Source of the DNA: Mycobacterium simulans
GTDB taxonomy: Bacteria; Actinomycetota; Actinomycetes; Mycobacteriales; Mycobacteriaceae
DNA length: 64,000 bases
Assembly (NCBI RefSeq): GCF_900232995.1
Contig: NZ_OCVX01000005.1
Span: forward strand, 628,973-692,972
Reading direction: 5' to 3'
Made by a program: the position numbers and the translations under genes. Of this stretch, positions 1 through 9,608 are shown piece after piece. The notes under the pieces are model-generated. The model did not search any database. It saw nothing but the letters and a program-made list of their open reading frames with translations, and was not told where the DNA came from. Numbering within the stretch: position 1 is the first letter of the stretch; every line of letters starts with the position of its first letter.

Positions 1-807
1 TTGCTGGGCGGCGTGCGCTCGACCGCGCAGGTTATCTCCTACGAGGTTGCGATGGGACTGTCGTTCGCGACCGTGTTCCTCTACGCCGGCAGCATGTCGA
101 CGTCCCAGATCGTGACCGCACAGGACCGCGTCTGGTACATCTTCTTGTTGCTGCCGTCGTTCGTGACCTACCTCATCTCCATGGTGGGCGAAACCAACCG
201 GGCGCCGTTCGACCTGCCCGAAGCCGAGGGTGAACTCGTCGCGGGTTTCCACACCGAGTACTCGTCGCTGAAGTTCGCGATGTTCATGCTCGCCGAGTAC
301 GTCAACATGACAACGGTTTCGGCGCTGGCCGCGACCATGTTCCTCGGCGGTTGGCACGCGCCCTGGCCGCTGAACATGTGGCTGGCAGCCAACACCGGCT
401 GGTGGCCGCTGATCTGGTTTACCGCCAAGGTATGGGGCTTCCTGTTCATCTATTTCTGGCTGCGGGCCTCGCTACCCCGGCTGCGCTACGACCAGTTCAT
501 GGCGCTGGGCTGGAAGTTGCTGATCCCGGTTTCGCTGATCTGGATCATGATCGCGGCCGTCATCCGCTCCATGCGCAACCAGGGCTACCCGTATTGGACC
601 CCGGTGTTGGTGATCAGCAGCCTCGTCGTCGCGACGGCCCTGGTGCTCTCGCTGCGAAAACCGTTCAGCGTTCCCGGCGCTCGCGCGCTGGCGCGGCAGC
701 GCCGTAAGCATCGCGAGGCCGGCCTGGAAATTCCTGAACCTGCATTCCCGACACCGCCGCTGCCGACGCAACCAGTCGCTGCGAGCAAGGAGAACGCACG
801 TGCCTAA
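1..807 (+). CDS. nuoH: NADH-quinone oxidoreductase subunit H, 3' part (5' end outside window)
   Basis: This is the C-terminal 268 residues of the membrane subunit that sits at the junction of the quinone site and the proton-pumping arm of complex I. The frame is open from the first base, so the start lies outside the window. The family-typical stretch EVAMGLS and the segment TNRAPFDLPEAE, which lies near the quinone chamber, are both visible, as are several hydrophobic helices. The last 60 residues are a polar, proline-rich tail. The gene overlaps nuoI by 8 bases, which indicates translational coupling. Identity is clear; the missing N-terminus is an effect of the window edge. Confidence 0.95.
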   Translation: MLGGVRSTAQVISYEVAMGLSFATVFLYAGSMSTSQIVTAQDRVWYIFLLLPSFVTYLISMVGETNRAPFDLPEAEGELVAGFHTEYSSLKFAMFMLAEYVNMTTVSALAATMFLGGWHAPWPLNMWLAANTGWWPLIWFTAKVWGFLFIYFWLRASLPRLRYDQFMALGWKLLIPVSLIWIMIAAVIRSMRNQGYPYWTPVLVISSLVVATALVLSLRKPFSVPGARALARQRRKHREAGLEIPEPAFPTPPLPTQPVAASKENARA

Positions 808-1345
808 ATTTCTTGACGCCATAGCAGGATTCGGCGTGACCTTCGGCTCGATGTTCAAAAAGACAGTCACCGAGGAGTACCCGGAGAAGCCGGGCCCGGT
901 AGCGCCGCGCTACCACGGCCGGCATCAACTCAACCGGTATCCCGACGGGCTGGAGAAATGCATCGGCTGCGAATTGTGCGCCTGGGCCTGCCCGGCCGAC
1001 GCGATCTATGTCGAGGGCGCGGATAACACCGAAGAGCAACGGTTTTCGCCCGGGGAACGGTACGGCCGGGTGTATCAGATCAACTATCTGCGGTGCATAG
1101 GTTGCGGTCTGTGCATCGAGGCCTGCCCCACCCGTGCGCTGACCATGACCAACGACTACGAGATGGCCGACGACAACCGCGCCGACTTGATCTACGAGAA
1201 GGACCGGCTGCTGGCCCCGCTGCTGCCCGAGATGACCCCGCCGCCGCATCCGAGGGCGCCGGGCGCCACCGATAAGGACTACTACCAGGGCAACGTGACC
1301 GCAGATGGCTTGCGCGAGAGCCAAACAGCCGGAGGCCCTCGGTGA
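800..1345 (+). CDS. nuoI: NADH-quinone oxidoreductase subunit I (two 4Fe-4S clusters)
   Basis: This 181-residue ferredoxin-like subunit passes electrons to the quinone-proximal cluster of complex I. Two classical 4Fe-4S motifs are visible: CIGCELCAWACP near residue 53 and CIGCGLCIEACP near residue 97. The protein is of normal length for the family. It starts with GTG inside the end of nuoH and ends with a 4-base overlap with nuoJ, so it is part of the coupled nuo operon. Confidence 0.95.
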   Translation: MPKFLDAIAGFGVTFGSMFKKTVTEEYPEKPGPVAPRYHGRHQLNRYPDGLEKCIGCELCAWACPADAIYVEGADNTEEQRFSPGERYGRVYQINYLRCIGCGLCIEACPTRALTMTNDYEMADDNRADLIYEKDRLLAPLLPEMTPPPHPRAPGATDKDYYQGNVTADGLRESQTAGGPR

Positions 1346-2118
1346 TCGCGGTATTGGCCTCCGACACCCTCGTTCGCACCTCCACCGGTGAAGCGGTGAC
1401 CTTCTGGGTGCTGGGTGCGCTGGCCGTCATCGGCGCGCTGGGCGTGGTGCTGGCCGTCAATGCCGTGTACTCGGCGATGTTTCTGGCCATGACGATGATC
1501 ATCCTGGCGGTGTTCTACATGGTCCAGGACGCACTGTTTCTGGGTGTGGTTCAAGTCGTCGTGTACACCGGCGCGGTGATGATGTTGTTCCTGTTCGTGC
1601 TGATGCTCATCGGTGTGGACTCGGCGGAATCGCTGAAGGAGACGTTGCGCGGCCAGCGGATCGCCGGGGTGGTGACCGGTGTCGGGTTCGGCGTGTTGCT
1701 GATCGCCGCCATAGGCAACGTGGCGACCGGAAGTTTCGCGGGATTGACCGCTGCCAATGCCAACGGCAACGTCGAAGGCCTGGCGGCGCTGATCTTCTCC
1801 CGCTATCTGTGGGCGTTCGAGTTGACCAGCGCGCTGCTGATCACCGCCGCCGTCGGGGCGATGGTCCTGGCACACCGGGAACGTTTCGAGCGCCGCAAGA
1901 CCCAGCGGGAGCTCTCCCAGGAACGTTTCCGTCCCGGCGGACACCCCACCCCGCTGCCCGGCCCGGGTGTCTATGCGCGTCACAACGCGGTCGACGTGGC
2001 CGCACTGCTCCCCGACGGCTCCTATTCGGAACGATCGGTCTCCCGGATACTGAGGACCCGCGGGGCCGACGGGCAGCACACGCCCTCCGCCGAAGCCGTT
2101 AAGGGAACCCCGTCATGA
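1342..2118 (+). CDS. nuoJ: NADH-quinone oxidoreductase subunit J
   Basis: This 258-residue membrane subunit of complex I has about five hydrophobic helices in its first 180 residues. They include the conserved run FLGVVQVVVYTGAVMMLFLF, which holds the pi-bulge helix of the family. The remaining about 75 residues are a polar, arginine- and proline-rich cytoplasmic tail, which is longer than in E. coli NuoJ and, from memory, typical of actinobacteria. The GTG start overlaps nuoI by 4 bases and the end overlaps nuoK by 4 bases. Confidence 0.93.
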   Translation: MIAVLASDTLVRTSTGEAVTFWVLGALAVIGALGVVLAVNAVYSAMFLAMTMIILAVFYMVQDALFLGVVQVVVYTGAVMMLFLFVLMLIGVDSAESLKETLRGQRIAGVVTGVGFGVLLIAAIGNVATGSFAGLTAANANGNVEGLAALIFSRYLWAFELTSALLITAAVGAMVLAHRERFERRKTQRELSQERFRPGGHPTPLPGPGVYARHNAVDVAALLPDGSYSERSVSRILRTRGADGQHTPSAEAVKGTPS

Positions 2119-2414
2119 ATCCAGCCAATTACCTTTATCTTTCGGTGCTGCTGTTCACCATCGGGGCCGCCGGTGTGCTATTGCGACGCAACGCGATCGT
2201 CATGTTCATGTGCGTCGAGCTGATGCTCAATGCCGTCAACCTGGCGTTCGTCACCTTCGCACGAATGCACGGCCATCTCGACGGACAGATGATCGCGTTC
2301 TTCACGATGGTGGTTGCCGCCTGCGAAGTGGTCGTCGGCCTGGCCATCATCATGACGATTTTCCGTGCCCGCAAATCGGCGTCGGTCGACGACGCGAACC
2401 TACTCAAAGGCTAA
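2115..2414 (+). CDS. nuoK: NADH-quinone oxidoreductase subunit K
   Basis: This 99-residue, three-helix subunit is related to MrpC. The conserved acidic residue of the second helix is visible in MCVELMLNAVNL, and a second one in AACEVVVGLAI; both belong to the proton-conducting axis of the membrane arm. The length is exactly that expected for the family. The ATG overlaps the nuoJ stop. Confidence 0.95.
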   Translation: MNPANYLYLSVLLFTIGAAGVLLRRNAIVMFMCVELMLNAVNLAFVTFARMHGHLDGQMIAFFTMVVAACEVVVGLAIIMTIFRARKSASVDDANLLKG

Positions 2415-2424
2415 GAACGCCAAG

Positions 2425-4311
2425 ATGACTCACTACACCTGGCTGCTGGTGGCGCTGCCATTGGCGGGTGCTGCGATCTTGTTGTTCGGCGGCAGACGCA
2501 CCGACGCGTGGGGCCATTGGCTGGGCTGCGCAGCGGCGCTGGCGGCCTTCGGTGTGGGTGCGACACTGCTCACAGACCTACTCAGCCGGAGCGCGGACGA
2601 CCGGGTGATCCACCAGACGGTGTTCACCTGGATTCCCGTCGGCGGTCTGCAGATCGACTTCGGGTTGCAGATCGATCAGCTGTCCATGTGCTTTGTGCTG
2701 CTGATCACCGGCGTCGGTTCGCTCATCCACATCTATTCGGTCTCCTACATGGCCGAAGACCCGGACCGCCGAAGGTTTTTCGGCTATCTGAACCTGTTTC
2801 TGGCCTCGATGCTGCTGCTGGTTGTCGCCGACAACTACCTGCTGCTCTATGTCGGTTGGGAAGGTGTCGGCCTGGCGTCCTACCTGCTGATCGGTTTCTG
2901 GTACCACAAGCCGTCGGCGGCCACGGCAGCCAAGAAGGCATTCGTGATGAACCGAGTTGGAGACGCCGGCCTGGCGCTGGGCATGTTTTTGATGTTCAGC
3001 ACCTTCGGCACCCTCTCTTTCGCCGGCGTGTTCGCCGGCGCGCCTGCGGCCGGCCGGGGGGCGTTGACCGCGATGGGGTTGTTGCTGCTGCTGGGCGCCT
3101 GCGCCAAGTCCGCCCAGGTTCCGCTACAGGCCTGGCTGGGTGACGCGATGGAGGGCCCCACCCCGGTGTCGGCATTGATTCACGCCGCCACCATGGTGAC
3201 CGCAGGCGTGTATCTGATCGTGCGGTCCAACCCGCTGTACAACCTGTCCCCCGATGCGCAGTTGGGCGTGGTTATCGTCGGCGCCGTCACATTGCTGCTC
3301 GGGGCCTTCATTGGCTGCGCCAAAGACGACATCAAACGCGCACTGGCAGCCTCGACAATGAGCCAGATCGGCTACATGGTGCTCGCCGCCGGCTTGGGCC
3401 CGGCCGGCTATGCGTTTGCGATCATGCACTTGCTCACCCACGGTTTCTTCAAGGCCGGCCTGTTCCTTGGGTCCGGGGCGGTGATCCACGCACTGGATGG
3501 GGAGCAGGACATGCGCCGCTACGGCGGCCTGCGCGCCGCCGTGCCGGTCACGTTCGTCACCTTTGGGCTGGGATATCTGGCGATCATCGGTGTGCCGCCG
3601 GTCGCGGGCTTCTTCTCGAAGGACGCCATCATCGAGGCGGCGCTGGGGGCCGGCGGCGGCCGGGGCTACGTCCTTGGCGGCGCCGCGCTGCTGGGTGCCG
3701 GCATCACCGCTTTCTATATGACGCGGGGGATGCTGATGACCTTCTTCGGCCAGAAGCGTTGGGCGCCAGACGCCCATCCGCACGAGGCGCCGGCGCTGAT
3801 GACGTGGCCGATGATTCTGCTGGCTATCGGCTCGGTCTTCTCCGGCGGCCTGTTCGCGATCGGTGGAACTCTGCAGCACTGGCTCGAGCCGGTTGTCGGA
3901 GCTCATGAAGAAACCGCCCATGCCCTCCCGGCCTGGGCCAGCACCACCCTGGCGCTATCCGTCGTCGCGATCGGCATCGCGGTCGCCTACCGGATGTATG
4001 GCACGGCACCCGTCCCGAGAGTGGCGCCCGTCCAGGTGTCGGTGCTGACCACCGCCGCACGCGCCGACGCCTACGGCGATGCCTTCAACGAGGAGGTGTT
4101 CATGCGCCCTGGCGCGGAACTGACCAAGGCTGTGGTCGCGGTCGACGACGCCGGTGTGGACGGCTCGGTGAACGCACTGGCCGCGCTGGTGAGTCAGACG
4201 TCAAATCGACTGCGGCGAATGCAAACTGGCTTCGCCCGCAACTATGCATTGTCGATGCTGGCCGGAGCCGCACTCGTGGCCGCGGTGCTCCTGGCGGTGA
4301 ACCTGTGGTGA
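2425..4311 (+). CDS. nuoL: NADH-quinone oxidoreductase subunit L
   Basis: This 628-residue antiporter-like subunit is the distal proton channel of complex I. Family landmarks are visible: YVGWEGVGLASYLLIGFW, with the key Glu of TM5; a Lys in the AKSAQ segment; and LIHAATMVTAGVYL, with the broken helix and conserved His. The chosen ATG follows an AAGAACG ribosome-binding stretch 10 bases after nuoK. The reading frame extends further upstream, but that would run into nuoK. The C-terminus holds the lateral amphipathic helix and last anchor segment usual for NuoL. Confidence 0.94.
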   Translation: MTHYTWLLVALPLAGAAILLFGGRRTDAWGHWLGCAAALAAFGVGATLLTDLLSRSADDRVIHQTVFTWIPVGGLQIDFGLQIDQLSMCFVLLITGVGSLIHIYSVSYMAEDPDRRRFFGYLNLFLASMLLLVVADNYLLLYVGWEGVGLASYLLIGFWYHKPSAATAAKKAFVMNRVGDAGLALGMFLMFSTFGTLSFAGVFAGAPAAGRGALTAMGLLLLLGACAKSAQVPLQAWLGDAMEGPTPVSALIHAATMVTAGVYLIVRSNPLYNLSPDAQLGVVIVGAVTLLLGAFIGCAKDDIKRALAASTMSQIGYMVLAAGLGPAGYAFAIMHLLTHGFFKAGLFLGSGAVIHALDGEQDMRRYGGLRAAVPVTFVTFGLGYLAIIGVPPVAGFFSKDAIIEAALGAGGGRGYVLGGAALLGAGITAFYMTRGMLMTFFGQKRWAPDAHPHEAPALMTWPMILLAIGSVFSGGLFAIGGTLQHWLEPVVGAHEETAHALPAWASTTLALSVVAIGIAVAYRMYGTAPVPRVAPVQVSVLTTAARADAYGDAFNEEVFMRPGAELTKAVVAVDDAGVDGSVNALAALVSQTSNRLRRMQTGFARNYALSMLAGAALVAAVLLAVNLW

Positions 4312-4387
4312 ACCGCGCCGGCGACGCTGCAGAGCAAAAGAGCGCTGTGGGGGCACCTCCCGCTTGCGGGGGAGAGGAGCGGCGCTC

Positions 4388-5965
4388 ATGAGCAATGTCC
4401 CCTGGCTGTCCGTGCTGTGGCTGGTGCCATTGGCAGGTTCCGTGTTGATCATCCTGCTCCCCCCCGGGCTGCGCCAGCTCGCCAAATGGACGGGCCTGGT
4501 GGTCAGCGTTCTGACGTTAGCGGTGGCAATCAAAATCACCGTCGGCTTCAAACCCGGCGGCGATACTTACCAATTCCTCGAAAATCACTCGTGGATACCG
4601 GCTTTCGGTGCCGGCTACACGCTCGGTGTGGACGGCATCGCGGTAGTGCTGGTGATACTGACCGCGTTGCTGATTCCGCTGCTGCTGGTCGCCGGCTGGA
4701 ACGATGGCGGCGAACGTACCCGTGGCGTACATGCCTACGTCGCTTTGACGCTGGCCATCGAGTCGATGGTGCTGATCTCGGTGATCGCACTGGACGTGCT
4801 GCTGTTCTACGTGTTCTTCGAAGCAATGCTCATCCCGATGTACTTTCTCATCGGCGGCTTCGGCCAGGGTCCCGGGCGCTCGCGCGCCGCGGTGAAGTTC
4901 TTGCTGTACAACCTGTTCGGCGGGCTCATCATGTTGGCCGCGGTCATCGGCCTGTACGTGGTCACCGCTCAGCACGGTTCCGGCACCTTCGACTTCCGTG
5001 AAATCGTTGCAGGCGTGACCTCTGGCCGCTACGCCGGTGTGGATCCCGCAGTGTTCAAGGCGCTGTTCGGCGGCTTCATGTTCGCGTTCGCCATCAAGGC
5101 ACCGCTGTGGCCGTTCCACCGCTGGCTGCCGGACGCCGCGGTCGAATCCACACCCGCGAGCGCGGTGCTGATGATGGCGATCATGGACAAGGTCGGTACT
5201 TTCGGCATGCTGCGCTACTGCCTACAGCTATTTCCCGATGCCTCAACATATTTCCGTCCGCTGATTGTGACCTTGGCCATCATCGGAGTGATCTACGGCG
5301 CGGTCGTGGCGATTGGCCAGACCGACATGATGCGCCTGATCGCCTACACGTCGATCTCACACTTCGGCTTCATCATCGCGGGCATCTTCGTGATGACTAG
5401 CCAGGGACAGAGCGGCTCGACGCTGTACATGCTCAACCACGGCCTGTCTACGGCGGCGGTATTCCTGATTGCGGGCTTCCTGATCGCTCGCCACGGCAGC
5501 CGCTCGATCGCTGACTACGGCGGCGTGCAGAAGGTGGCGCCAATTATGGCGGGCACATTCATGGTGTCGGCCATGGCCACCCTATCGTTGCCCGGCCTGG
5601 CTCCGTTCATCAGCGAATTCCTGGTTCTGCTGGGTACTTTCAACCGCTACTGGTTGGCGGCGGCGTTCGGCGTCAGTGCGCTGGTCCTCTCGGCCATCTA
5701 CATGCTGTGGCTCTACCAGCGCGTGATGACGGGGCCGGTGGCCACCGGCAACGAAAAAATCGGCGACCTCAGGCCGCGTGAAATGGTCGTCGTGGCACCC
5801 CTGATCGCATTGCTGCTGGTGCTCGGGATCTATCCCAAGCCGGTGCTCGACGTCATCAACCCGGCGGTCGAGAACACTATGACCACCATCGGCCAGCATG
5901 ATCCCGCGCCCAGCGTGCCAATGACGGGCGGCGCGCCCCGGACAGCCGAAGGACCGCACCAATGA
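4388..5965 (+). CDS. nuoM: NADH-quinone oxidoreductase subunit M
   Basis: This 525-residue antiporter-like subunit pumps protons in the middle of the membrane arm. The conserved glutamate helix FYVFFEAMLIPMYFLIG and the lysine-containing segment FAIKAPLWPFHRWLPDAHVE-type (here LPDAAVESTPASAVL) are visible. The ATG at this position is preceded by GGAGAGGAG, a strong ribosome-binding site, so the longer frame starting 8 codons upstream is not favoured. The 76-base gap from nuoL contains only this signal. The end overlaps nuoN by 4 bases. Confidence 0.94.
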   Translation: MSNVPWLSVLWLVPLAGSVLIILLPPGLRQLAKWTGLVVSVLTLAVAIKITVGFKPGGDTYQFLENHSWIPAFGAGYTLGVDGIAVVLVILTALLIPLLLVAGWNDGGERTRGVHAYVALTLAIESMVLISVIALDVLLFYVFFEAMLIPMYFLIGGFGQGPGRSRAAVKFLLYNLFGGLIMLAAVIGLYVVTAQHGSGTFDFREIVAGVTSGRYAGVDPAVFKALFGGFMFAFAIKAPLWPFHRWLPDAAVESTPASAVLMMAIMDKVGTFGMLRYCLQLFPDASTYFRPLIVTLAIIGVIYGAVVAIGQTDMMRLIAYTSISHFGFIIAGIFVMTSQGQSGSTLYMLNHGLSTAAVFLIAGFLIARHGSRSIADYGGVQKVAPIMAGTFMVSAMATLSLPGLAPFISEFLVLLGTFNRYWLAAAFGVSALVLSAIYMLWLYQRVMTGPVATGNEKIGDLRPREMVVVAPLIALLLVLGIYPKPVLDVINPAVENTMTTIGQHDPAPSVPMTGGAPRTAEGPHQ

Positions 5966-7554
5966 CCCTGCCCAGTCCCAGCATCGAGTACTTCCTGCTG
6001 TGCCCGATGCTCATCGTCTTTGCAGTTGCGGTGGCCGGTGTGCTGGTCGAGGCGTTCCTGCCACGCCGGTTCCGCTACGGCGCGCAAGTGATACTGGCCC
6101 GCGGCGGGTTGGTCGCGGCCCTGGTAGCGATCATCGTGGTGGCCAGGTCAATTCCGGCGTCCGGTCGTCGCACCGTGCTGGGCGCAATGGCCGTGGATCG
6201 ACCGACGCTGTTCCTGCAAGGCACCGTGGTGCTGGTCGCGATATTGGCGGTGATATTCATAGCCGAGCGCAGCGAGGTTGCTTCGACGAGCAAGATCGCT
6301 GTGGGGGTTGGGCGGCTCAGGGGGCTGGATTCCTTTACGCCACAAGCCTCTGCGGTTCCCGACAGCGACGCCGAGCGCGAGGCGGAACGCGCGGGTGCGG
6401 CCCAGACGGAGCTCTTCCCGCTGGCGCTGCTCTCCGTCGGCGGCATGATGGTGTTCCCCGCGTCCAACGACCTGCTGACGATGTTCGTCGCGCTGGAAGT
6501 TCTCTCGCTGCCGCTGTACCTGATGTGCGGCCTTGCCCGGCACCGCCGACTGCTGTCGCAGGAGGCGGGGATGAAGTACTTTCTGCTGGGTGCGTTCTCG
6601 TCGGGCTTCTTCCTCTACGGTGTCGCGTTGCTCTACGGCGCGACCGGCACGCTGACCCTGTCCGGAATCCGGAATTCATTCGCAACACACACCGACACCT
6701 CGATGGCGTTGGCCGGCGTCGCGCTGCTGTCGGTCGGCCTGCTGTTCAAGGTCGGCGCGGTCCCGTTCCACTCCTGGATTCCCGATGTCTACCAGGGCGC
6801 ACCCACCCCGATCACCGGCTTCATGGCGGCGGCCACCAAGGTCGCGGCGTTCGGCGCACTGCTTCGCGTGGTCTATGTCGCGCTACCGCCGCTTCATGAT
6901 CAATGGCGTCCGGTGCTGTGGGGGATTTCGATTCTGACTATGGCGGTTGGCACCATCACCGCGGTGAATCAGACCGACGTCAAGCGGATGCTGGCCTATT
7001 CGTCGGTCGCGCACGTCGGCTTCATCCTCACCGGTGTGATCGCCGACAGCCCTTCGGGCCTCTCCGCGACGTTGTTCTATTTGGTCGCCTACAGCTTCAG
7101 CACAGTGGGCGCCTTCGCCATCGTGAGTTTGATCCGTAAACCCGACGGCTCAGACGGTTCAGAAGACGCCAACCTGTCGCACTGGGCAGGGCTTGGTCAG
7201 CGCTCACCGATTGTGGGCGTGATGTTTTCGATGTTTCTGCTGGCTTTCGCCGGCATCCCGCTGACGAGTGGATTCGTCAGCAAGTTCGCCGTGTTCAAGG
7301 CCGCCGCGCAGGGCGGCGCGGTGCCACTGGTGATCATCGGTGTGATCTCCAGCGGGGTGGCGGCGTACTTCTACGTCCGGGTGATCGTGCTGATGTTCTT
7401 CACCGAGGGATCCGATGACACACCACAGGTGGTGGCTCCCGGGGTGCTGAGCAAGGCCGCCATCGCGTTATGCGCGGCGGTCACCCTGATTCTGGGGATC
7501 GTGCCACAGCCGGTGCTCGATCTGGCCGAGCACGCCGCCCAGTTGGTGCACTGA
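5962..7554 (+). CDS. nuoN: NADH-quinone oxidoreductase subunit N
   Basis: This 530-residue antiporter-like subunit is the last gene of the nuo operon. The helices include FVALEVLSLPLYLMCGLAR, with the conserved acidic residue, and VGAVPFHSWIPDVYQGAPTP, a NuoN hallmark. Residues about 95-145 form a polar insertion between early helices that is absent from the enteric protein; it is rich in Ser, Ala and Glu. It does not break the frame and is probably a lineage feature. The operon ends here and meets the PPE gene tail to tail 48 bases later. Confidence 0.94.
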   Translation: MTLPSPSIEYFLLCPMLIVFAVAVAGVLVEAFLPRRFRYGAQVILARGGLVAALVAIIVVARSIPASGRRTVLGAMAVDRPTLFLQGTVVLVAILAVIFIAERSEVASTSKIAVGVGRLRGLDSFTPQASAVPDSDAEREAERAGAAQTELFPLALLSVGGMMVFPASNDLLTMFVALEVLSLPLYLMCGLARHRRLLSQEAGMKYFLLGAFSSGFFLYGVALLYGATGTLTLSGIRNSFATHTDTSMALAGVALLSVGLLFKVGAVPFHSWIPDVYQGAPTPITGFMAAATKVAAFGALLRVVYVALPPLHDQWRPVLWGISILTMAVGTITAVNQTDVKRMLAYSSVAHVGFILTGVIADSPSGLSATLFYLVAYSFSTVGAFAIVSLIRKPDGSDGSEDANLSHWAGLGQRSPIVGVMFSMFLLAFAGIPLTSGFVSKFAVFKAAAQGGAVPLVIIGVISSGVAAYFYVRVIVLMFFTEGSDDTPQVVAPGVLSKAAIALCAAVTLILGIVPQPVLDLAEHAAQLVH

Positions 7555-7602
7555 CCAATCCGGCCGCCGCCGAGCTGGCGGGGCCTGAGTCGACGGCGGA
7601 CC

Positions 7603-9492
7603 TTAAGCCGGTCCGAAGATACCGGCCTGGTTATTGCCCCTGTTGAACGCACCAGCGTCGTTGTCACCCGAATTCCCAATGCCGCTGCTGTTATTGCCCG
7701 AGTTCGAGATGCCGGAACTGAACTGGCCCGTATTGAAGAAGCCCGCGTTTTCGAGGCCCGAATTGCCCCAGCCTGTGTTTAAGCTGCCCGAATTATTGAT
7801 CCCGACTTGAAAGTCGCCTGAGTTATTGAAACCCGAACTCACGCCGGAGCCCGTATTCGTGTTCTGAAATCCGGAAGTGTCGGTGCCGGAATTGAAGAAT
7901 CCCGAGAGACCGGTGCCGGTGTTGCCGAAGCCCGACGAGGTCACGCCGGCCGGGGTGATCGAGCTGCCGACACCGGTGTTCAGGTCACCGGAATTGAGCA
8001 GTCCAGTGTTCGTTGCACCTGAGTTCCCAAAGCCGGTGTTCAAGCTGCCGGAGTTGAACCAGCCCGTATTTGCCCCTAGCCCGGTGCCAGAGCCGTTGGC
8101 ACCACCCGCATTAAAACTGCCGGTATTGCCTACGCCCGCGTTTGCCGAACCCATGTTGAAGTCGCCCGCGTTCCCATTGCCGACGTTGAAGTCGCCCGCG
8201 TTCCAGAAGCCGAAGTTGGTGTGACCGGCGTTTCCGAAGCCGGTATTGACATTGCCCGCGTTCCATAACCCGGTGTTGCCCTCACCCGAGTTCCCGAAAC
8301 CGAAGTTCCCATTCCCCGAGTTGAAGAAACCAAAGTTTCCATCACCAGAGTTGAAGAACCCGATGTTGTTGTTACCCGAGTTTCCGAAACCCATGTTCCC
8401 GGTCCCCGAGTTCAGCGCACCAATACCCACCTGATTATCGCCGGTGAGCCCGAAACCAATGTTGTTATTACCGTTATTCCCAAACCCGAAGTTCAAATTA
8501 CCTTTGTTGCCAAACCCGATATTGGAAGAACCAATGTTGCCGCTACCCACATTGAACCCACCCTGGTTCCCACTGCCGAAGTTGGTCCCACTAGTGAAAT
8601 CGATGGGGCTGAAGCTGTTCCCACCACCGAAGTTCCTCGAGCCAACATTCCCCCAGCCGAAGTTCCCATTACCCTCATTACCACCGCCAAAGTTGAGGCG
8701 GCCAAAGTTTCCGCTACCAAAATTGGTGTGGCCGATATTCCCACTGCCCAGGTTGGCAAATCCGAAGTTCCCGCTGCCCAGGTTGGTGTCGCCGATGTTC
8801 CCGCTGCCCAGGTTGACGTTGCCGAAGTTCCCACTGCCCAAATTAAACGAGCCGTTGTTCCCGCCGCCCAAGTTCCAGTTACCGATGTTCCCCAGACCCG
8901 TGTTGATGGCCGGGAGAACACTTGCCGCGGGCGCCGCAGCCGCAGCCGCCACCTGACCCAGACCCGGCAAACCCACCAACGCCTGCTGCCACGACGGCAA
9001 CGCCCCCGCCGCCGCGGCCGCCCCACCGTGATAACCCACCATCGCGGCCACATCGGCGGCCCACATCTCCTCATAAATGCCCTCAGCAGCCGCAATCGCC
9101 GGCGCATTCTGACCAAAAACGTTCGACAACACCAACTGCACGAACGCATTCCGATTAGCCGCCACCGCCAACGGATGAATCATCGCCGCCCGCGCCGCCT
9201 CAAACGCACTCACTACCGCCTTAGCCTGAGCCGACGCCCCCGCAGCACGCGCCGCCGCCGCGCTCAACCAGCTCGCATACGGCGCCGCCGCAGCCGCCAT
9301 CGCCGCCGCCGCCGCACCCTGCCAGGCCTGACCCGACCCCCCCGACGTCACCGACCCAAACATCTCCGCCGCCGACCCCAACTCCACCGACAGCCCATCC
9401 CAGGCCACCGCCGCCTCCAACATCGGCGCCGAACCCGCTCCCGAGAACATCCGCAACGAATTAATCTCCGGCGGCAACACCGAGTAGTTCAT
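7603..9492 (-). CDS. PPE53: PPE family protein, MPTR subgroup (PPE53-like)
   Basis: This 629-residue protein begins with a PPE domain. The N-terminus has the PPEINSLRM motif, the WQGAAAAAMAAAAAPYASWL helix carries the usual WxG-like turn, and the domain ends near residue 180. The rest is a run of Asn-X-Gly-X-Gly pentapeptide-like repeats (NLGSGNFG, NSGSGNIG and variants), which defines the major polymorphic tandem repeat subgroup. Such proteins are exported by ESX type VII systems and stay surface-associated. The ATG chosen is the one starting MNYSVLPPE, preceded by GGAAAGGGA. Position next to nuoN matches PPE53 of H37Rv. No PE partner lies beside it. Confidence 0.85.
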   Translation of the reverse strand: MNYSVLPPEINSLRMFSGAGSAPMLEAAVAWDGLSVELGSAAEMFGSVTSGGSGQAWQGAAAAAMAAAAAPYASWLSAAAARAAGASAQAKAVVSAFEAARAAMIHPLAVAANRNAFVQLVLSNVFGQNAPAIAAAEGIYEEMWAADVAAMVGYHGGAAAAAGALPSWQQALVGLPGLGQVAAAAAAPAASVLPAINTGLGNIGNWNLGGGNNGSFNLGSGNFGNVNLGSGNIGDTNLGSGNFGFANLGSGNIGHTNFGSGNFGRLNFGGGNEGNGNFGWGNVGSRNFGGGNSFSPIDFTSGTNFGSGNQGGFNVGSGNIGSSNIGFGNKGNLNFGFGNNGNNNIGFGLTGDNQVGIGALNSGTGNMGFGNSGNNNIGFFNSGDGNFGFFNSGNGNFGFGNSGEGNTGLWNAGNVNTGFGNAGHTNFGFWNAGDFNVGNGNAGDFNMGSANAGVGNTGSFNAGGANGSGTGLGANTGWFNSGSLNTGFGNSGATNTGLLNSGDLNTGVGSSITPAGVTSSGFGNTGTGLSGFFNSGTDTSGFQNTNTGSGVSSGFNNSGDFQVGINNSGSLNTGWGNSGLENAGFFNTGQFSSGISNSGNNSSGIGNSGDNDAGAFNRGNNQAGIFGPA

Positions 9493-9608
9493 GACAGTCG
9501 ATCCCTTTCCTAGGTGGACTTCCGAAACGTGCCACACCGAAATAGTTCAGGCATGCGAATGAACCAGCCGCGACGCCTTGTCGATGCCAATGGGTAAATC
9601 CGGATTAC

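Noticed and set aside
1282..2079. 265-codon minus-strand frame opposite nuoJ
   Set aside because: It is a His/Gln/Arg-rich shadow of the nuoJ coding sequence.
8728..9513. Long plus-strand frame opposite the PPE gene
   Set aside because: It is the mirror of the Ala-rich and Gly/Asn repeat sequence on the minus strand. Its Arg- and His-rich product has no protein-like pattern.
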